From positions 5,704,001 to 5,768,000 of the forward strand of contig NZ_AP025518.1 of the NCBI RefSeq assembly GCF_022179545.1: a stretch of 64,000 bases of DNA, written 5' to 3'. The first letter of the stretch is position 1. Each line of letters begins with the position of its first letter. This stretch comes from Mycolicibacterium fortuitum subsp. fortuitum. GTDB taxonomy: Bacteria; Actinomycetota; Actinomycetes; Mycobacteriales; Mycobacteriaceae. A program made the translations under genes and the position numbers. This document shows, piece after piece, positions 50,192 through 57,935 of the stretch. The notes beneath the pieces are model-generated. The model did not search any database and was not told where the DNA came from. It was given only the letters and a program-made list of their open reading frames with translations.

Positions 50192-52453
50192 AGCGCGCTC
50201 GATGGCTTCTATGCAACGTGGTACAAGGCGCGTGAGACCTTCGGAGTTGGAACGCCTGTCGACGGTTCACAGCACGATGGCAGCTCCCAGCTACTGCGGA
50301 TGAAGGGCATGGTCGAATCGGCCGCCAAGCACGACGGCTGGCAAGGAAAGGGCGCCGAGGCCTATGCCGCGGCCAACAAAGAACACGCCAACGTGTACGG
50401 CAAGTTGGCAGAGCTCGACAAACAGATGGCTGCCGAAGTGACCAACGCGGCCAACATCGTCACCACCGGACGTGAGCAGTTGGACGCCACGAAGTCTTGG
50501 GTCGACAGCGCAGTCGATGTTGTCCCCAAATCAGTCAGCGCCGAAGTCCGCGAGAAGTATCTGGTCCTGATCGCGCGGGAAGGGATCAAATATGTCAACA
50601 ACACGGTCAGCACCGCCAACGGGGACATGCTCAAACTCGGCTTCCGTATCACCGACATCAAGAACCAGTACGACGAGCTGCAGAACCAGAAGCTGGGACC
50701 GGGAGAGAAAAAGGACGCGGAGGGCCTCACCGACAAAGACGGCGACGGCATGCCGGACGAAAACGATGTGCACAAGCGGGCCGAACAAGATGTTCAGGCT
50801 GCACTCAGCGGCAACAAAGAAGCTGCAGGCCACGTCGAACATGTGCTCGATCGCATCAAGCCCGGCGAGAAACTCACGGAAGAACAGGGCGCCTATCTGA
50901 GCCAAATGCAGGCCCAACAGCAAGGCATGAGTCTCGAGCGCCTTAAGGAAGTTGAAAGCCAACTCGGCGAGCATGGCGACATACTCGCGGATTCATGGCA
51001 ACTCATGAGCAATAAGGATGTTGATTTTCCGCGGACCGATACGACGGTCGATGCCTTAGACGACCCCGACAACCGAATCAGAGGCGGGTTCGACCAGCTT
51101 CCCAACAGCATCAAGGAAGTGCTCAACTCTGAGCATTTGGCCAACCTACCTGAACTGCAGACACTCGCGAACATGGTGGAACACGGCGATGCCGCGTACC
51201 AACACAACACCGACCTCGACCGCAGGCTCCTCAGTAGAGCCGCGGACGTCATGGACGAACCGGCATGGAAGCAGCCAGCCGAGGAATACAACATGCCTCG
51301 CGACCAAAGGCCGACGTACCTTGATCCGATGATCTCCGACGTATTCTCTGCAGTCTCAGATGATCACGAAGCAATCCACGACGCCCTTACCTCAGGGCCC
51401 AACCATATCGATGGTATCGATACCAATAAGTTCATGGAAGGAATTACACACCGCACCTGGGCAGATGGAGGCCAAGCCGCCGGAGAACTATTTCAGTGGA
51501 CTCAGAACACCTCCGGATCTGAAAGTCTGATTGCGGGCGAAACCGCCGAGGCCTACGGTAAATATCTGGGAGTTCACGGCGGAACATTACTCGACCTCCC
51601 TGGCCACCACAGCATTGGCGAAATCAACCCTCAGCTGGTTCAGGCATTTTCCCACGGACTTGCACCGTACCAAGAAGAGATGGTCGGCGAAGCGAACAAG
51701 AATGGTTTCGATCCACTCGACAGCCTCGGCAGCAACATGTCGAACACACGAAATTTGTTTGCGGTGCTTGATTCGGACGACGAAGCAGCCAAGCACTTCA
51801 ATAAAACTGCGTACGAGAATGTTGTCGAGTACGAAAAGAGCTTCGCAGCTGCGGCTAAGGTCGACCCTACCGTTCCAGGCTCGAACCCGCACGAGGGTGA
51901 TCTCAGGAAGGCCGGTGCGCTTCTAGGCCTAATCGATGCCGGCGCTCACATCGAATCGATGAACCAGAACGAGAACATCCAACAGAGCGCATATGACCAC
52001 GCCCATGACGCTTGGCAAACGAAGAAAGCCGCTTGGGACATCATAGGGGAGAACGTCGCTGGAGCAGGCCGCGTCCATGCGGCGTTTGAACAGGGAATTG
52101 TCGGAGCAGAACCCAAACCCGAGGATTTCCCAGAGGGAACAACCGCGACCCCTACAACAGTAGACGACAGCCATCGACAACTCGGCAACGGTTCCACCCA
52201 AGCTGCCTATACCGTGGCCGCCGAGTTAGTAAACGGCCCTAATAACCATATATCGCCCGAGTACTTCAACGGCAATACGCTAAAGACTCCTGCGGAAATC
52301 AGATCAGAATTCGGAGAATCTGGATGGGAAACATACAGCGGCCAACTAAATAGATACTTCGCCACCACCCACCCGTCACTAGATTCGGCCTTCTATGACT
52401 TCGACAAGAAGTACAACGCCCCAATAACCAATCTCCCGACGAGAGACGACTAA
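50189..52453 (+). CDS. ESX-type WxG protein with large C-terminal domain (putative secreted effector)
   Basis: 754 residues, no signal peptide. N-terminal ~165 residues are helical with a WxG turn (HDGWQGKGAEAY, Trp51-Gly53), as in WXG100/EspB-like substrates of type VII secretion. A Gly/Asp hinge DKDGDGMPDEND (182-193) has the spacing of a calcium-binding thrombospondin-3 repeat. The rest (about 250-754) is an acidic helical domain of the kind labelled TPR-repeat-region in mycobacterial proteins, including GEINPQLVQAFSHG and SEFGESGWETYSGQLNRYF. Base composition is visibly lower in GC than the neighbours. It is coupled by one base to a lipoprotein that repeats its C-terminal domain. Secretion and toxicity are inferences; no catalytic motif recognised. 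Confidence 0.7.
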   Translation: MSALDGFYATWYKARETFGVGTPVDGSQHDGSSQLLRMKGMVESAAKHDGWQGKGAEAYAAANKEHANVYGKLAELDKQMAAEVTNAANIVTTGREQLDATKSWVDSAVDVVPKSVSAEVREKYLVLIAREGIKYVNNTVSTANGDMLKLGFRITDIKNQYDELQNQKLGPGEKKDAEGLTDKDGDGMPDENDVHKRAEQDVQAALSGNKEAAGHVEHVLDRIKPGEKLTEEQGAYLSQMQAQQQGMSLERLKEVESQLGEHGDILADSWQLMSNKDVDFPRTDTTVDALDDPDNRIRGGFDQLPNSIKEVLNSEHLANLPELQTLANMVEHGDAAYQHNTDLDRRLLSRAADVMDEPAWKQPAEEYNMPRDQRPTYLDPMISDVFSAVSDDHEAIHDALTSGPNHIDGIDTNKFMEGITHRTWADGGQAAGELFQWTQNTSGSESLIAGETAEAYGKYLGVHGGTLLDLPGHHSIGEINPQLVQAFSHGLAPYQEEMVGEANKNGFDPLDSLGSNMSNTRNLFAVLDSDDEAAKHFNKTAYENVVEYEKSFAAAAKVDPTVPGSNPHEGDLRKAGALLGLIDAGAHIESMNQNENIQQSAYDHAHDAWQTKKAAWDIIGENVAGAGRVHAAFEQGIVGAEPKPEDFPEGTTATPTTVDDSHRQLGNGSTQAAYTVAAELVNGPNNHISPEYFNGNTLKTPAEIRSEFGESGWETYSGQLNRYFATTHPSLDSAFYDFDKKYNAPITNLPTRDD

Positions 52454-52454
52454 G

Positions 52455-53423
52455 TTGTTTACCAAGGCTAGAATTGTGATCGCAATGAGCATTTTGGCGT
52501 TATCACTGGGAGGCTGCACACCATCCGCGCCAGACATACCGAAAGATCTCAGCCCGAACGAAGTCGAGGCATTGGCGGCATCAGACAACGGGAAATCCTT
52601 TCTGAAGCAAATTAGCGTCTATCACTGGGATGACCAGGGCGCGGCAGCAGCGGAACTCTTCGCTTGGGTCCCAGAATGGGCTGGCTCGTCAGATCCCAAC
52701 CGCCAAGAAACAGCAGGGCAGACGGCTTACACAATTGCAGAATTCCTCAGTGCCGAGTCAGCCGCACTATTGAACATCGAGACCGATCGAACCATTGGGG
52801 ACGTTAATCCCATCCTCGTATCGGCATACACCGATGCCATCATTCCGTACCTGGGCCAGGCAGTAAGCGATGATTCTGACGCAAAAGGATTCAAGCCGCT
52901 TGATCCACTCGATTCCTCAATGCGTAAGACGTACTCCATGCTGAGCGTCTTGAACAGTGACGAAACAAGCTCCTCGAAGCTCGGGCAAGCAGTCTTTGAC
53001 CTGATCGAACGCAACCGGAAATCCCTCACTGTCGAACTGACTCCAGGTACCGATGCCTCAGAGGCGGCCAAAGCCAGCGTCCTTGAGGTTGCACGACTTG
53101 TCGGTCTGGCAAGCGCAAGCGGAATCAGACCTCCTGACGCCGAGCCCCTCAGCTTCGATATAGGAGTTGAACAGACAGAAATCGATTACCTCTTGGCTCG
53201 GACCTCAGTCTCAGGTCCCAATAACGACATAACGTCCCAATTTTTTACTAGTGACGGCTCACTCAAACCCCCTGGAGTTGTCCGGACTCAACTCGGCGAG
53301 GCTGGATGGGAGCAATACTCTGGAATGCTGAGCCGATATCTATCGCGTTCCAAGGGCCAGAAAGAAATTTCAAATTCTTTTGCTCACACGGCAGAAACAA
53401 TAGCGAAGGAGAACAATCGGTGA
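52455..53423 (+). CDS. Lipoprotein paralogous to the effector C-terminal domain
   Basis: 322 residues from TTG 52455, one base after the preceding stop. Signal peptide with lipobox SLGGC (Cys21). The mature part aligns by eye with the C-terminal half of the protein encoded just upstream: AAELFAWVPEW versus AGELFQWTQNT, IGDVNPILVSAY versus IGEINPQLVQAF, GFKPLDPLDSSM versus GFDPLDSLGSNM, VSGPNNDITSQFF versus VNGPNNHISPEYF, and GEAGWEQYSGMLSRYL versus GESGWETYSGQLNRYF. It is therefore a membrane-anchored, non-WxG version of that domain. A role as self-protection (decoy/immunity) or as a surface receptor is inferred from coupling and homology. Confidence 0.75.
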   Translation: MFTKARIVIAMSILALSLGGCTPSAPDIPKDLSPNEVEALAASDNGKSFLKQISVYHWDDQGAAAAELFAWVPEWAGSSDPNRQETAGQTAYTIAEFLSAESAALLNIETDRTIGDVNPILVSAYTDAIIPYLGQAVSDDSDAKGFKPLDPLDSSMRKTYSMLSVLNSDETSSSKLGQAVFDLIERNRKSLTVELTPGTDASEAAKASVLEVARLVGLASASGIRPPDAEPLSFDIGVEQTEIDYLLARTSVSGPNNDITSQFFTSDGSLKPPGVVRTQLGEAGWEQYSGMLSRYLSRSKGQKEISNSFAHTAETIAKENNR

Positions 53424-53599
53424 TCTAGGACTTCTTCCGCTTCCCACCCGCCATAAGGCAAGGAACTTGACTCACACAACGAGCCTGCCCAATGCCTCGG
53501 ACCATCGCGAAACCCTGGACATGAAGATCGCCCGACAATCGGGGTGCTACCGAGTCAGAACTCCTGCCGCAGAATGACCGCATACCGTAACGGCAGACC

Positions 53600-54100
53600 A
53601 TGCTGATGACACCATTTCGAGTATTAGGCGCAGCCTTAGCACTCGCCCTTTCGATTTTTATCGGGGGCTGCGATGGCAGTGACCAAACCGGTCGTCCTGG
53701 CACGGATGCCTCTGTGCAGAACAACCAGATTCGGCACGACCTCGAGCCGCTGACCAAGCGCTTCCCCGAGATCGGCAAGCCCGTCTCGGCCACTTGGATG
53801 AGTGGCACCCTCGGCGTGCAATCAGATGGCCGCGCCACGGTTCCAGGGCCGTCCGACTACTGGATCGAAGCAATCATCGAACTAGAACCCGCCACAGCAG
53901 ACGCACTGCGGGCGAAGTACGTGCCCACGCCAACAGGTGAGGCCCCCAAGCTCAAAGAGGCCCTGCAGAAGGATGTGCCTGCCGGCCCGTTCCTCACCAG
54001 CGTCGCGATGGACAAGGCTCTGAGCAACAACGACTGGCGATCGACCACCTACCTCGATAGCCGATCGAACACGCTCGTCATGCGATCGGTCGACGACTGA
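53600..54100 (+). CDS. Hypothetical lipoprotein
   Basis: 166 residues; a lipobox IGGC (Cys24) follows a hydrophobic signal. The mature part (KRFPEIGKPVSATWMSGTLG... PGPSDYWIEAIIEL... SRSNTLVMRSVDD) has no recognised domain; it looks like a small beta-rich periplasmic lipoprotein. In-frame ATGs at 53600 and 53606. It lies 176 bp beyond the paralogue lipoprotein (that gap shows no gene) and closes the accessory island. Possibly an immunity or accessory component of the same system. Confidence 0.65.
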   Translation: MLMTPFRVLGAALALALSIFIGGCDGSDQTGRPGTDASVQNNQIRHDLEPLTKRFPEIGKPVSATWMSGTLGVQSDGRATVPGPSDYWIEAIIELEPATADALRAKYVPTPTGEAPKLKEALQKDVPAGPFLTSVAMDKALSNNDWRSTTYLDSRSNTLVMRSVDD

Positions 54101-54127
54101 TTCGGAGCTCGTGCCAAGCTGACAGGC

Positions 54128-54493
54128 ATGACTGACGTACGTGAACAAGGTCTGCGGGTCCTCCAGGAGATGGTGCCGCACCTGCCGTCGAATGTTGTCG
54201 AACCCGACGGGTCCTTCGGTGACGAGCTGATGGGCATCGGCGTCGACAACGTCTTCGGCCGGCTGTGGAGCCGTGAGGGCCTGAGTCGCCGGGACCGCAG
54301 CCTGGTCACCATGGGCATCTTGATCGCGCTACGAGCCACCGATGAGTTCGAGTCGCACGTCAGGATCGGCCTCCGCAACGGCCTCACCGAGGACGAGATC
54401 GCCGAAGTCATCTACCACGCCAGCGGCTACGCCGGATTTCCTGCCGCGAACACCGCCCGCAACGTGGCGCGTGAAGCGTTGAGCAAGGACTAG
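54128..54493 (+). CDS. Carboxymuconolactone decarboxylase-family protein
   Basis: 121 residues, single CMD/AhpD-like domain: SRRDRSLVTMGILIAL and TEDEIAEVIYHASGYAGFPAANTA. There is no CxxC pair, so it is the decarboxylase-like rather than the peroxidase-partner (AhpD) type. The stop overlaps the convergent secreted-protein gene by 4 bp. Physiological substrate unknown. Confidence 0.8.
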   Translation: MTDVREQGLRVLQEMVPHLPSNVVEPDGSFGDELMGIGVDNVFGRLWSREGLSRRDRSLVTMGILIALRATDEFESHVRIGLRNGLTEDEIAEVIYHASGYAGFPAANTARNVAREALSKD

Positions 54494-55020
54494 AAGACGC
54501 GGCTGCCCTTGGCCGACAGCTCGAAGCCGTGGTCGCCCAGCACGCACACGGTGCTCACTTCGGTGACGGCGCATGTCCCGGTGTTCGGGTAGTCGAGCTT
54601 GCTGCCGGCAGGCAGCAGCTTGTAGTCGGCCGGGTCGACGGTGCGCTCGCGCGGTTCTTCGTAGTCGGTGTACTTCTCCATGTCGGTCAGATCTCCGGTG
54701 GAAAAAGTCGCCGGCTCAAGTGACATGGCTGCGAAGACGCTGACCATGTTGCTCGATGTGCCAGGAAGCTTGCCCCAGCAGCTGGCTTGCTTCATGGGCG
54801 GATTCGCACGGCCTGTGTAGGTGATCCGGCATCGATACCCGCCCGGCGTGACGAACTGCGCGCCGTTGGTCGTCGGGTAGTTGTAATACGTGTTGTAGGG
54901 ATGCACATCCACCGCGGTGTACCGGCTGAGATCCGGGATTTGCCCCGGGTCGGCCCCTGCCAGCGGAGATGCCACTACAGCCGTTGCTGCGAGAACTGCT
55001 CCCACCACGATCCGTGCCAT
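54490..55020 (-). CDS. Secreted protein, mycobacterial hypothetical family
   Basis: 176 residues with a Sec signal peptide (MARIVVGAVLAATAVVASPLAGADPG; cleavage after AGA) and no lipobox. The mature part has four cysteines (C-R-I, ASCWG, TCAVTE, TVCVLG) likely forming disulfides. It resembles the small secreted mycobacterial proteins of unknown function. Divergent from the alpha/beta hydrolase, 50 bp apart. Confidence 0.65.
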   Translation of the reverse strand: MARIVVGAVLAATAVVASPLAGADPGQIPDLSRYTAVDVHPYNTYYNYPTTNGAQFVTPGGYRCRITYTGRANPPMKQASCWGKLPGTSSNMVSVFAAMSLEPATFSTGDLTDMEKYTDYEEPRERTVDPADYKLLPAGSKLDYPNTGTCAVTEVSTVCVLGDHGFELSAKGSRVF

Positions 55021-55070
55021 GGCGGTGAGCCTATCGCGCCGAAAGTGGCCAAACGGGTACTCGAAGGTTC

Positions 55071-55982
55071 GTGACCGCAGTAACCCATCACCGGGCCGCC
55101 GTCGACGGCGTCGACACCTTCTACCGGGCGGCCGGCCCCGTCGACGCCCCAGTCCTACTGCTTCCCCACGGCTACCCGGCCTCGTCCTACGTCTATCGCA
55201 ACCTCATGGCACGCCTCGGCGATCGATGGCGGCTGGTCGCACCCGACCTGCCCGGATTCGGTTACAGCGCAACACCTTCACCCGAGGACTTCGACTACAC
55301 GTTCGCCGCCTACAGCCGGTTCCTCCATTCCTTCGTCAACGTCATGGGCCTGGACCGGTACGCAATCTGGTTACACGATTACGGCTCCCAGTTCGGTTTC
55401 CAGCTGGCCCTTGCCGAGCCGGAACGCGTTGCGGGGCTTGTCATTCAAAACGGCGACATCTATCAGGACGCGTTCGGGCCGAAGTACGACTTCTTGAAGG
55501 AATCGTGGAACAACCCCGGCCCGGAGGCACGGCGCAGAATCGCACAGCACGTCACCCTGCACGGGTTCGAGACGGAATTCCGCGGCGAACTACCCCGCGA
55601 CATCGCCGACCGGATCAGCCCCGACCTCTGGACGTTGCACTGGTCGTTGATGTGCACACCGGAGCGCATCGCCAACCTGATCCGACTGCTGGAGGATCAA
55701 CCCACCACCCTCGACTGGTTCGACGAGGAACAGGCCTACCTGCGTGAGCACCAGCCTCCGACGTTGATCGTCTGGGGTCCCCATGACGGCTACATGCCGG
55801 AGAAATCCGCCTGGGCATACCTACGTGACCTGCCCGATGCCCCGATTCACCTGCTCGGTGGAGGTCACTGGCTGCTGGAAACCCACCTCGACCAGGTGGT
55901 TCCGTTGGTCGACGAGTTCCTGGCGACCGTGTACGGGGCAAAAACAACAAAATGGAGCCACCCAGGGGAATCGAACCCCTGA
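55071..55982 (+). CDS. Alpha/beta-fold hydrolase (haloalkane dehalogenase/epoxide hydrolase-like)
   Basis: 303 residues. Oxyanion motif HGYPASS, nucleophile elbow LHDYGSQFG (Asp, about residue 102), acid region GPHDGYMP and catalytic His in GGGHWLLETH. Its last codons (SHPGESNP and the TGA) lie within the tRNA 3'-end fragment that marks the phage attachment site, so the C-terminus may have been changed by integration. A GTG start follows a GAAGG-like site. Confidence 0.82.
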   Translation: MTAVTHHRAAVDGVDTFYRAAGPVDAPVLLLPHGYPASSYVYRNLMARLGDRWRLVAPDLPGFGYSATPSPEDFDYTFAAYSRFLHSFVNVMGLDRYAIWLHDYGSQFGFQLALAEPERVAGLVIQNGDIYQDAFGPKYDFLKESWNNPGPEARRRIAQHVTLHGFETEFRGELPRDIADRISPDLWTLHWSLMCTPERIANLIRLLEDQPTTLDWFDEEQAYLREHQPPTLIVWGPHDGYMPEKSAWAYLRDLPDAPIHLLGGGHWLLETHLDQVVPLVDEFLATVYGAKTTKWSHPGESNP

Positions 55983-55994
55983 CCTATTCTTGGC
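55953..55994 (-). other. tRNA 3'-end fragment: attachment site (attL) of the integrated element
   Basis: On the minus strand the sequence reads as the 3' part of a tRNA. TTGGC-type anticodon-loop bases and a TATTC/GAATA stem half are followed by the variable GGTC, T-arm AGGGG-TTCGATT-CCCCT (55980-55964), acceptor GGGTGGC (55963-55957), T73 and an encoded CCA (55955-55953). The T73, C72 and G71 bases suggest tRNA-Gly. The 5' half is absent: upstream sequence cannot complete the acceptor or D arm. This is what remains when an element integrates into a tRNA 3' end; the intact gene should lie at the other boundary beyond the window. Confidence 0.75.
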
Positions 55995-56187
55995 TGGTAT
56001 GCGTCTGGCGGAGTTCACAGCAGTCCGTAAACATGTTGCGCTGCAACCAATCTCGATGATTCGCGATACGCATGGGTACAGATGAGTACATGCCGATTCG
56101 GGGCCGTTTATGCGGGGAAAATACGGAGCAGCCGCAACGCCTGGCCTTCTCATCCCTCGATAAGGCATGCGGATTTAGGATCGGCCG

Positions 56188-56691
56188 ATGGACACGAGTT
56201 CGGCGATAGCAATCGCTGGTCTGACCACTGCGCTGTTCGGCACTCTCACGGTGCCACTGCTTCAAAGCCATTTCACTGGGCGCCGTGAAGCCATGACGAG
56301 GATGGACGAGCGACGCTATGTCGCTTATGTCGACGCCATCACATATGCGCAGATCGTTGAGGAAAAGCTGATCGAGCTCACCGAGGACCCGTTCGTTAGG
56401 ACTGCTCGGCAGGCCCGAGATACGCCAGACGCAGCGATGATCAGGGCGAAGCTAGTCCTCGTCGCCCCTCGCGACATTGCTGGCGCATTCGACGAGTTGG
56501 TTCACGCATGGGATGACCTTTGCTGGATGTTGTCTAACGACGGCCCTACCCACTTTGATACAGGGTCTCCGGAGTATGTCGTAGAGGAAGGCAGCTCGGG
56601 CGCCGTGCGGATATTCAAAGCTCTGGATGGTCTCAAGACGGCCGTGCGCGCGAAAACGCTTGGCGAGCTTCCAAGCGCGCGAAACCCATAG
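56188..56691 (+). CDS. Membrane-anchored hypothetical protein of the integrated element
   Basis: 167 residues: an N-terminal helix (about 6-27) then a mostly helical, charged cytoplasmic part (RREAMTRMDERRYVAYVDAIT...). No family recognised. It is the only plus-strand gene at the left end of the element, adjacent to attL, the position where phages and satellites often carry lysogenic-conversion or defence genes. No defence motif is seen. The 205 bp between attL and this gene contain no gene. Confidence 0.5.
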   Translation: MDTSSAIAIAGLTTALFGTLTVPLLQSHFTGRREAMTRMDERRYVAYVDAITYAQIVEEKLIELTEDPFVRTARQARDTPDAAMIRAKLVLVAPRDIAGAFDELVHAWDDLCWMLSNDGPTHFDTGSPEYVVEEGSSGAVRIFKALDGLKTAVRAKTLGELPSARNP

Positions 56692-56793
56692 TCGTCCCCA
56701 GCCACTCATTGAGCAGTCCTCACACCAGATAGGGACGCAGCCGCGAGGAAAGCGGTTCGATTCGCTCTGCCCGGTCCTCGGATGCCCGGCGCG

Positions 56794-57372
56794 CTAGCCC
56801 CGGTCCTTGAACAGCTCCCCTAGGGCGGTCAGCGCATCACGGGGAAGACTGGCCCAAGATCGATGCTCGTTGTGCAGGTCTCGTGACGTATCGAGGCGCT
56901 CGCGCCAGTCCTCGCAGGCCGCGTTGCCCCCCAACATCTCGATGCAGGCCTCGACTACCTCCTCGAATGTGTGCCGCGGGCACGGCAGATGCGCGCCGGG
57001 AGCGAAACTCACGTGCATATGCGGCCGGCGCTCATCAGCGTTACCCGTCGGATGCCAGTGCCAGTCAATCGCGTCGCCCGAATCGAGCTGCAGGCTGTAG
57101 AGGTAGCTCAGAGTCGTTACCCGATACTTCTCGGAGGTCGACCCCAAAATGGAGTTCTCGTTGTCTATCAGTCGGAAATGCTGACGTGCGTTGAGCACTC
57201 CGAGCTTAGGAATGCGCAAGCCCTCGTCCGAATTGAGCAGCCAGGCGCCGTCATCGTTGACCCTCCGAGGCCTCTTCGTCACAAGCTTGCCGCTACCCGG
57301 CAAACACGACACCGCCCGCTGGAGAGGGTCTAGATACGCGGCAATGGCCTCGTGAGGATTTCGTCCCGGCAT
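56794..57372 (-). CDS. Putative toxin-like protein of a two-gene cassette
   Basis: 192 residues. A central beta-rich stretch YRVTTLSYLYSLQL leads to DWHWHPTG and PHMHVSF, a His-rich cluster reminiscent of small toxin or nuclease folds; C-terminal ~70 residues are helical. Not identified with certainty. It follows a 71-residue gene by only 3 bp on the same strand. The layout (small acidic protein first, larger protein second) is that of a toxin-antitoxin pair. Confidence 0.5.
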   Translation of the reverse strand: MPGRNPHEAIAAYLDPLQRAVSCLPGSGKLVTKRPRRVNDDGAWLLNSDEGLRIPKLGVLNARQHFRLIDNENSILGSTSEKYRVTTLSYLYSLQLDSGDAIDWHWHPTGNADERRPHMHVSFAPGAHLPCPRHTFEEVVEACIEMLGGNAACEDWRERLDTSRDLHNEHRSWASLPRDALTALGELFKDRG

Positions 57373-57375
57373 GCG

Positions 57376-57591
57376 TTAGCGCGCGAAGGGAATCAGCATG
57401 GCGACCTCCGCGAGTCCAGGATGGCGGTCCCAATCCTGATCTGCATACTCGCCGGCGTCCCAGCGCTGAAGAAACTCCTGGCCAGACATAGACAGGTGCC
57501 GCCGCGCAGCCTTGTCGAACAAGGCTTCCGCGTCTGAATCGTCGAGGTCAACGACTATCTCTGTTGCTGGCCACGCAATATCCATAGCCAT
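57376..57591 (-). CDS. Putative antitoxin-like small protein
   Basis: 71 residues from ATG 57591 (GAAGGGAA site upstream; ATG 57585 alternative). Acidic: VVDLDDSDAEALFDKAARRHLSMSGQEFLQRWDAGEYADQDW. The SGQEFLxRWDAGEY stretch resembles the C-terminal toxin-binding tail of small antitoxins. No clear DNA-binding motif. It is the first gene of the pair, 3 bp from the next. The 344 bp upstream hold only the capsid-gene terminator. Confidence 0.5.
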   Translation of the reverse strand: MAMDIAWPATEIVVDLDDSDAEALFDKAARRHLSMSGQEFLQRWDAGEYADQDWDRHPGLAEVAMLIPFAR

Positions 57592-57893
57592 CTGACTATT
57601 CCCTTCGTCCCCGTCTCTTTTGAGTATGCCGCACGCTGTGCATATGCGGCCCCAACGGGCACAAATTGCATTGAACACGACGGTACCGACAACTTCTGGA
57701 GGGGCTCGCGAGCGAGTGCTGGCGCAGGTGACGCTGAGGCTGCTCAAGCAATCCAGAATCCGCCTGTCGTGACGCCCCTTTGCCGCCCAAGGAGGAGGGC
57801 AGTTTGACGCCAGCACCCACCGGTCTCGCCGAAAAAACACAGAGAATTTCGCATGCAGCAGCACAGGTGCCAAGGCATGTCGGTCCTCTGGGA

Positions 57894-57928
57894 GGGCCGG
57901 TGGGGTACCCCTGTACCCCTCCCGGCCC
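57894..57928 (-). terminator. Hairpin downstream of the capsid gene
   Basis: Stem of 7 + 7 base pairs (57894-57908 with 57913-57928, one internal mismatch) 8 bp after the capsid stop codon. Very G/C-rich with a CCCT loop; no T-run follows, as is usual for mycobacterial terminators. It probably ends the structural operon before the two-gene cassette. Confidence 0.5.
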
Positions 57929-57935
57929 CTGCGGT

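Noticed and set aside
53425..53838. 137-aa minus-strand frame after the lipoprotein paralogue
   Set aside because: Mostly antisense to the lipoprotein at 53600, Arg/Ser/Pro-rich, no start signal; treated as a shadow.
55953..56030. Complete tRNA gene at the left boundary of the element
   Set aside because: T-arm, acceptor 3' strand and CCA are present, but the upstream sequence cannot pair to give acceptor 5', D-arm or a full anticodon stem; only a 3' fragment is supported.
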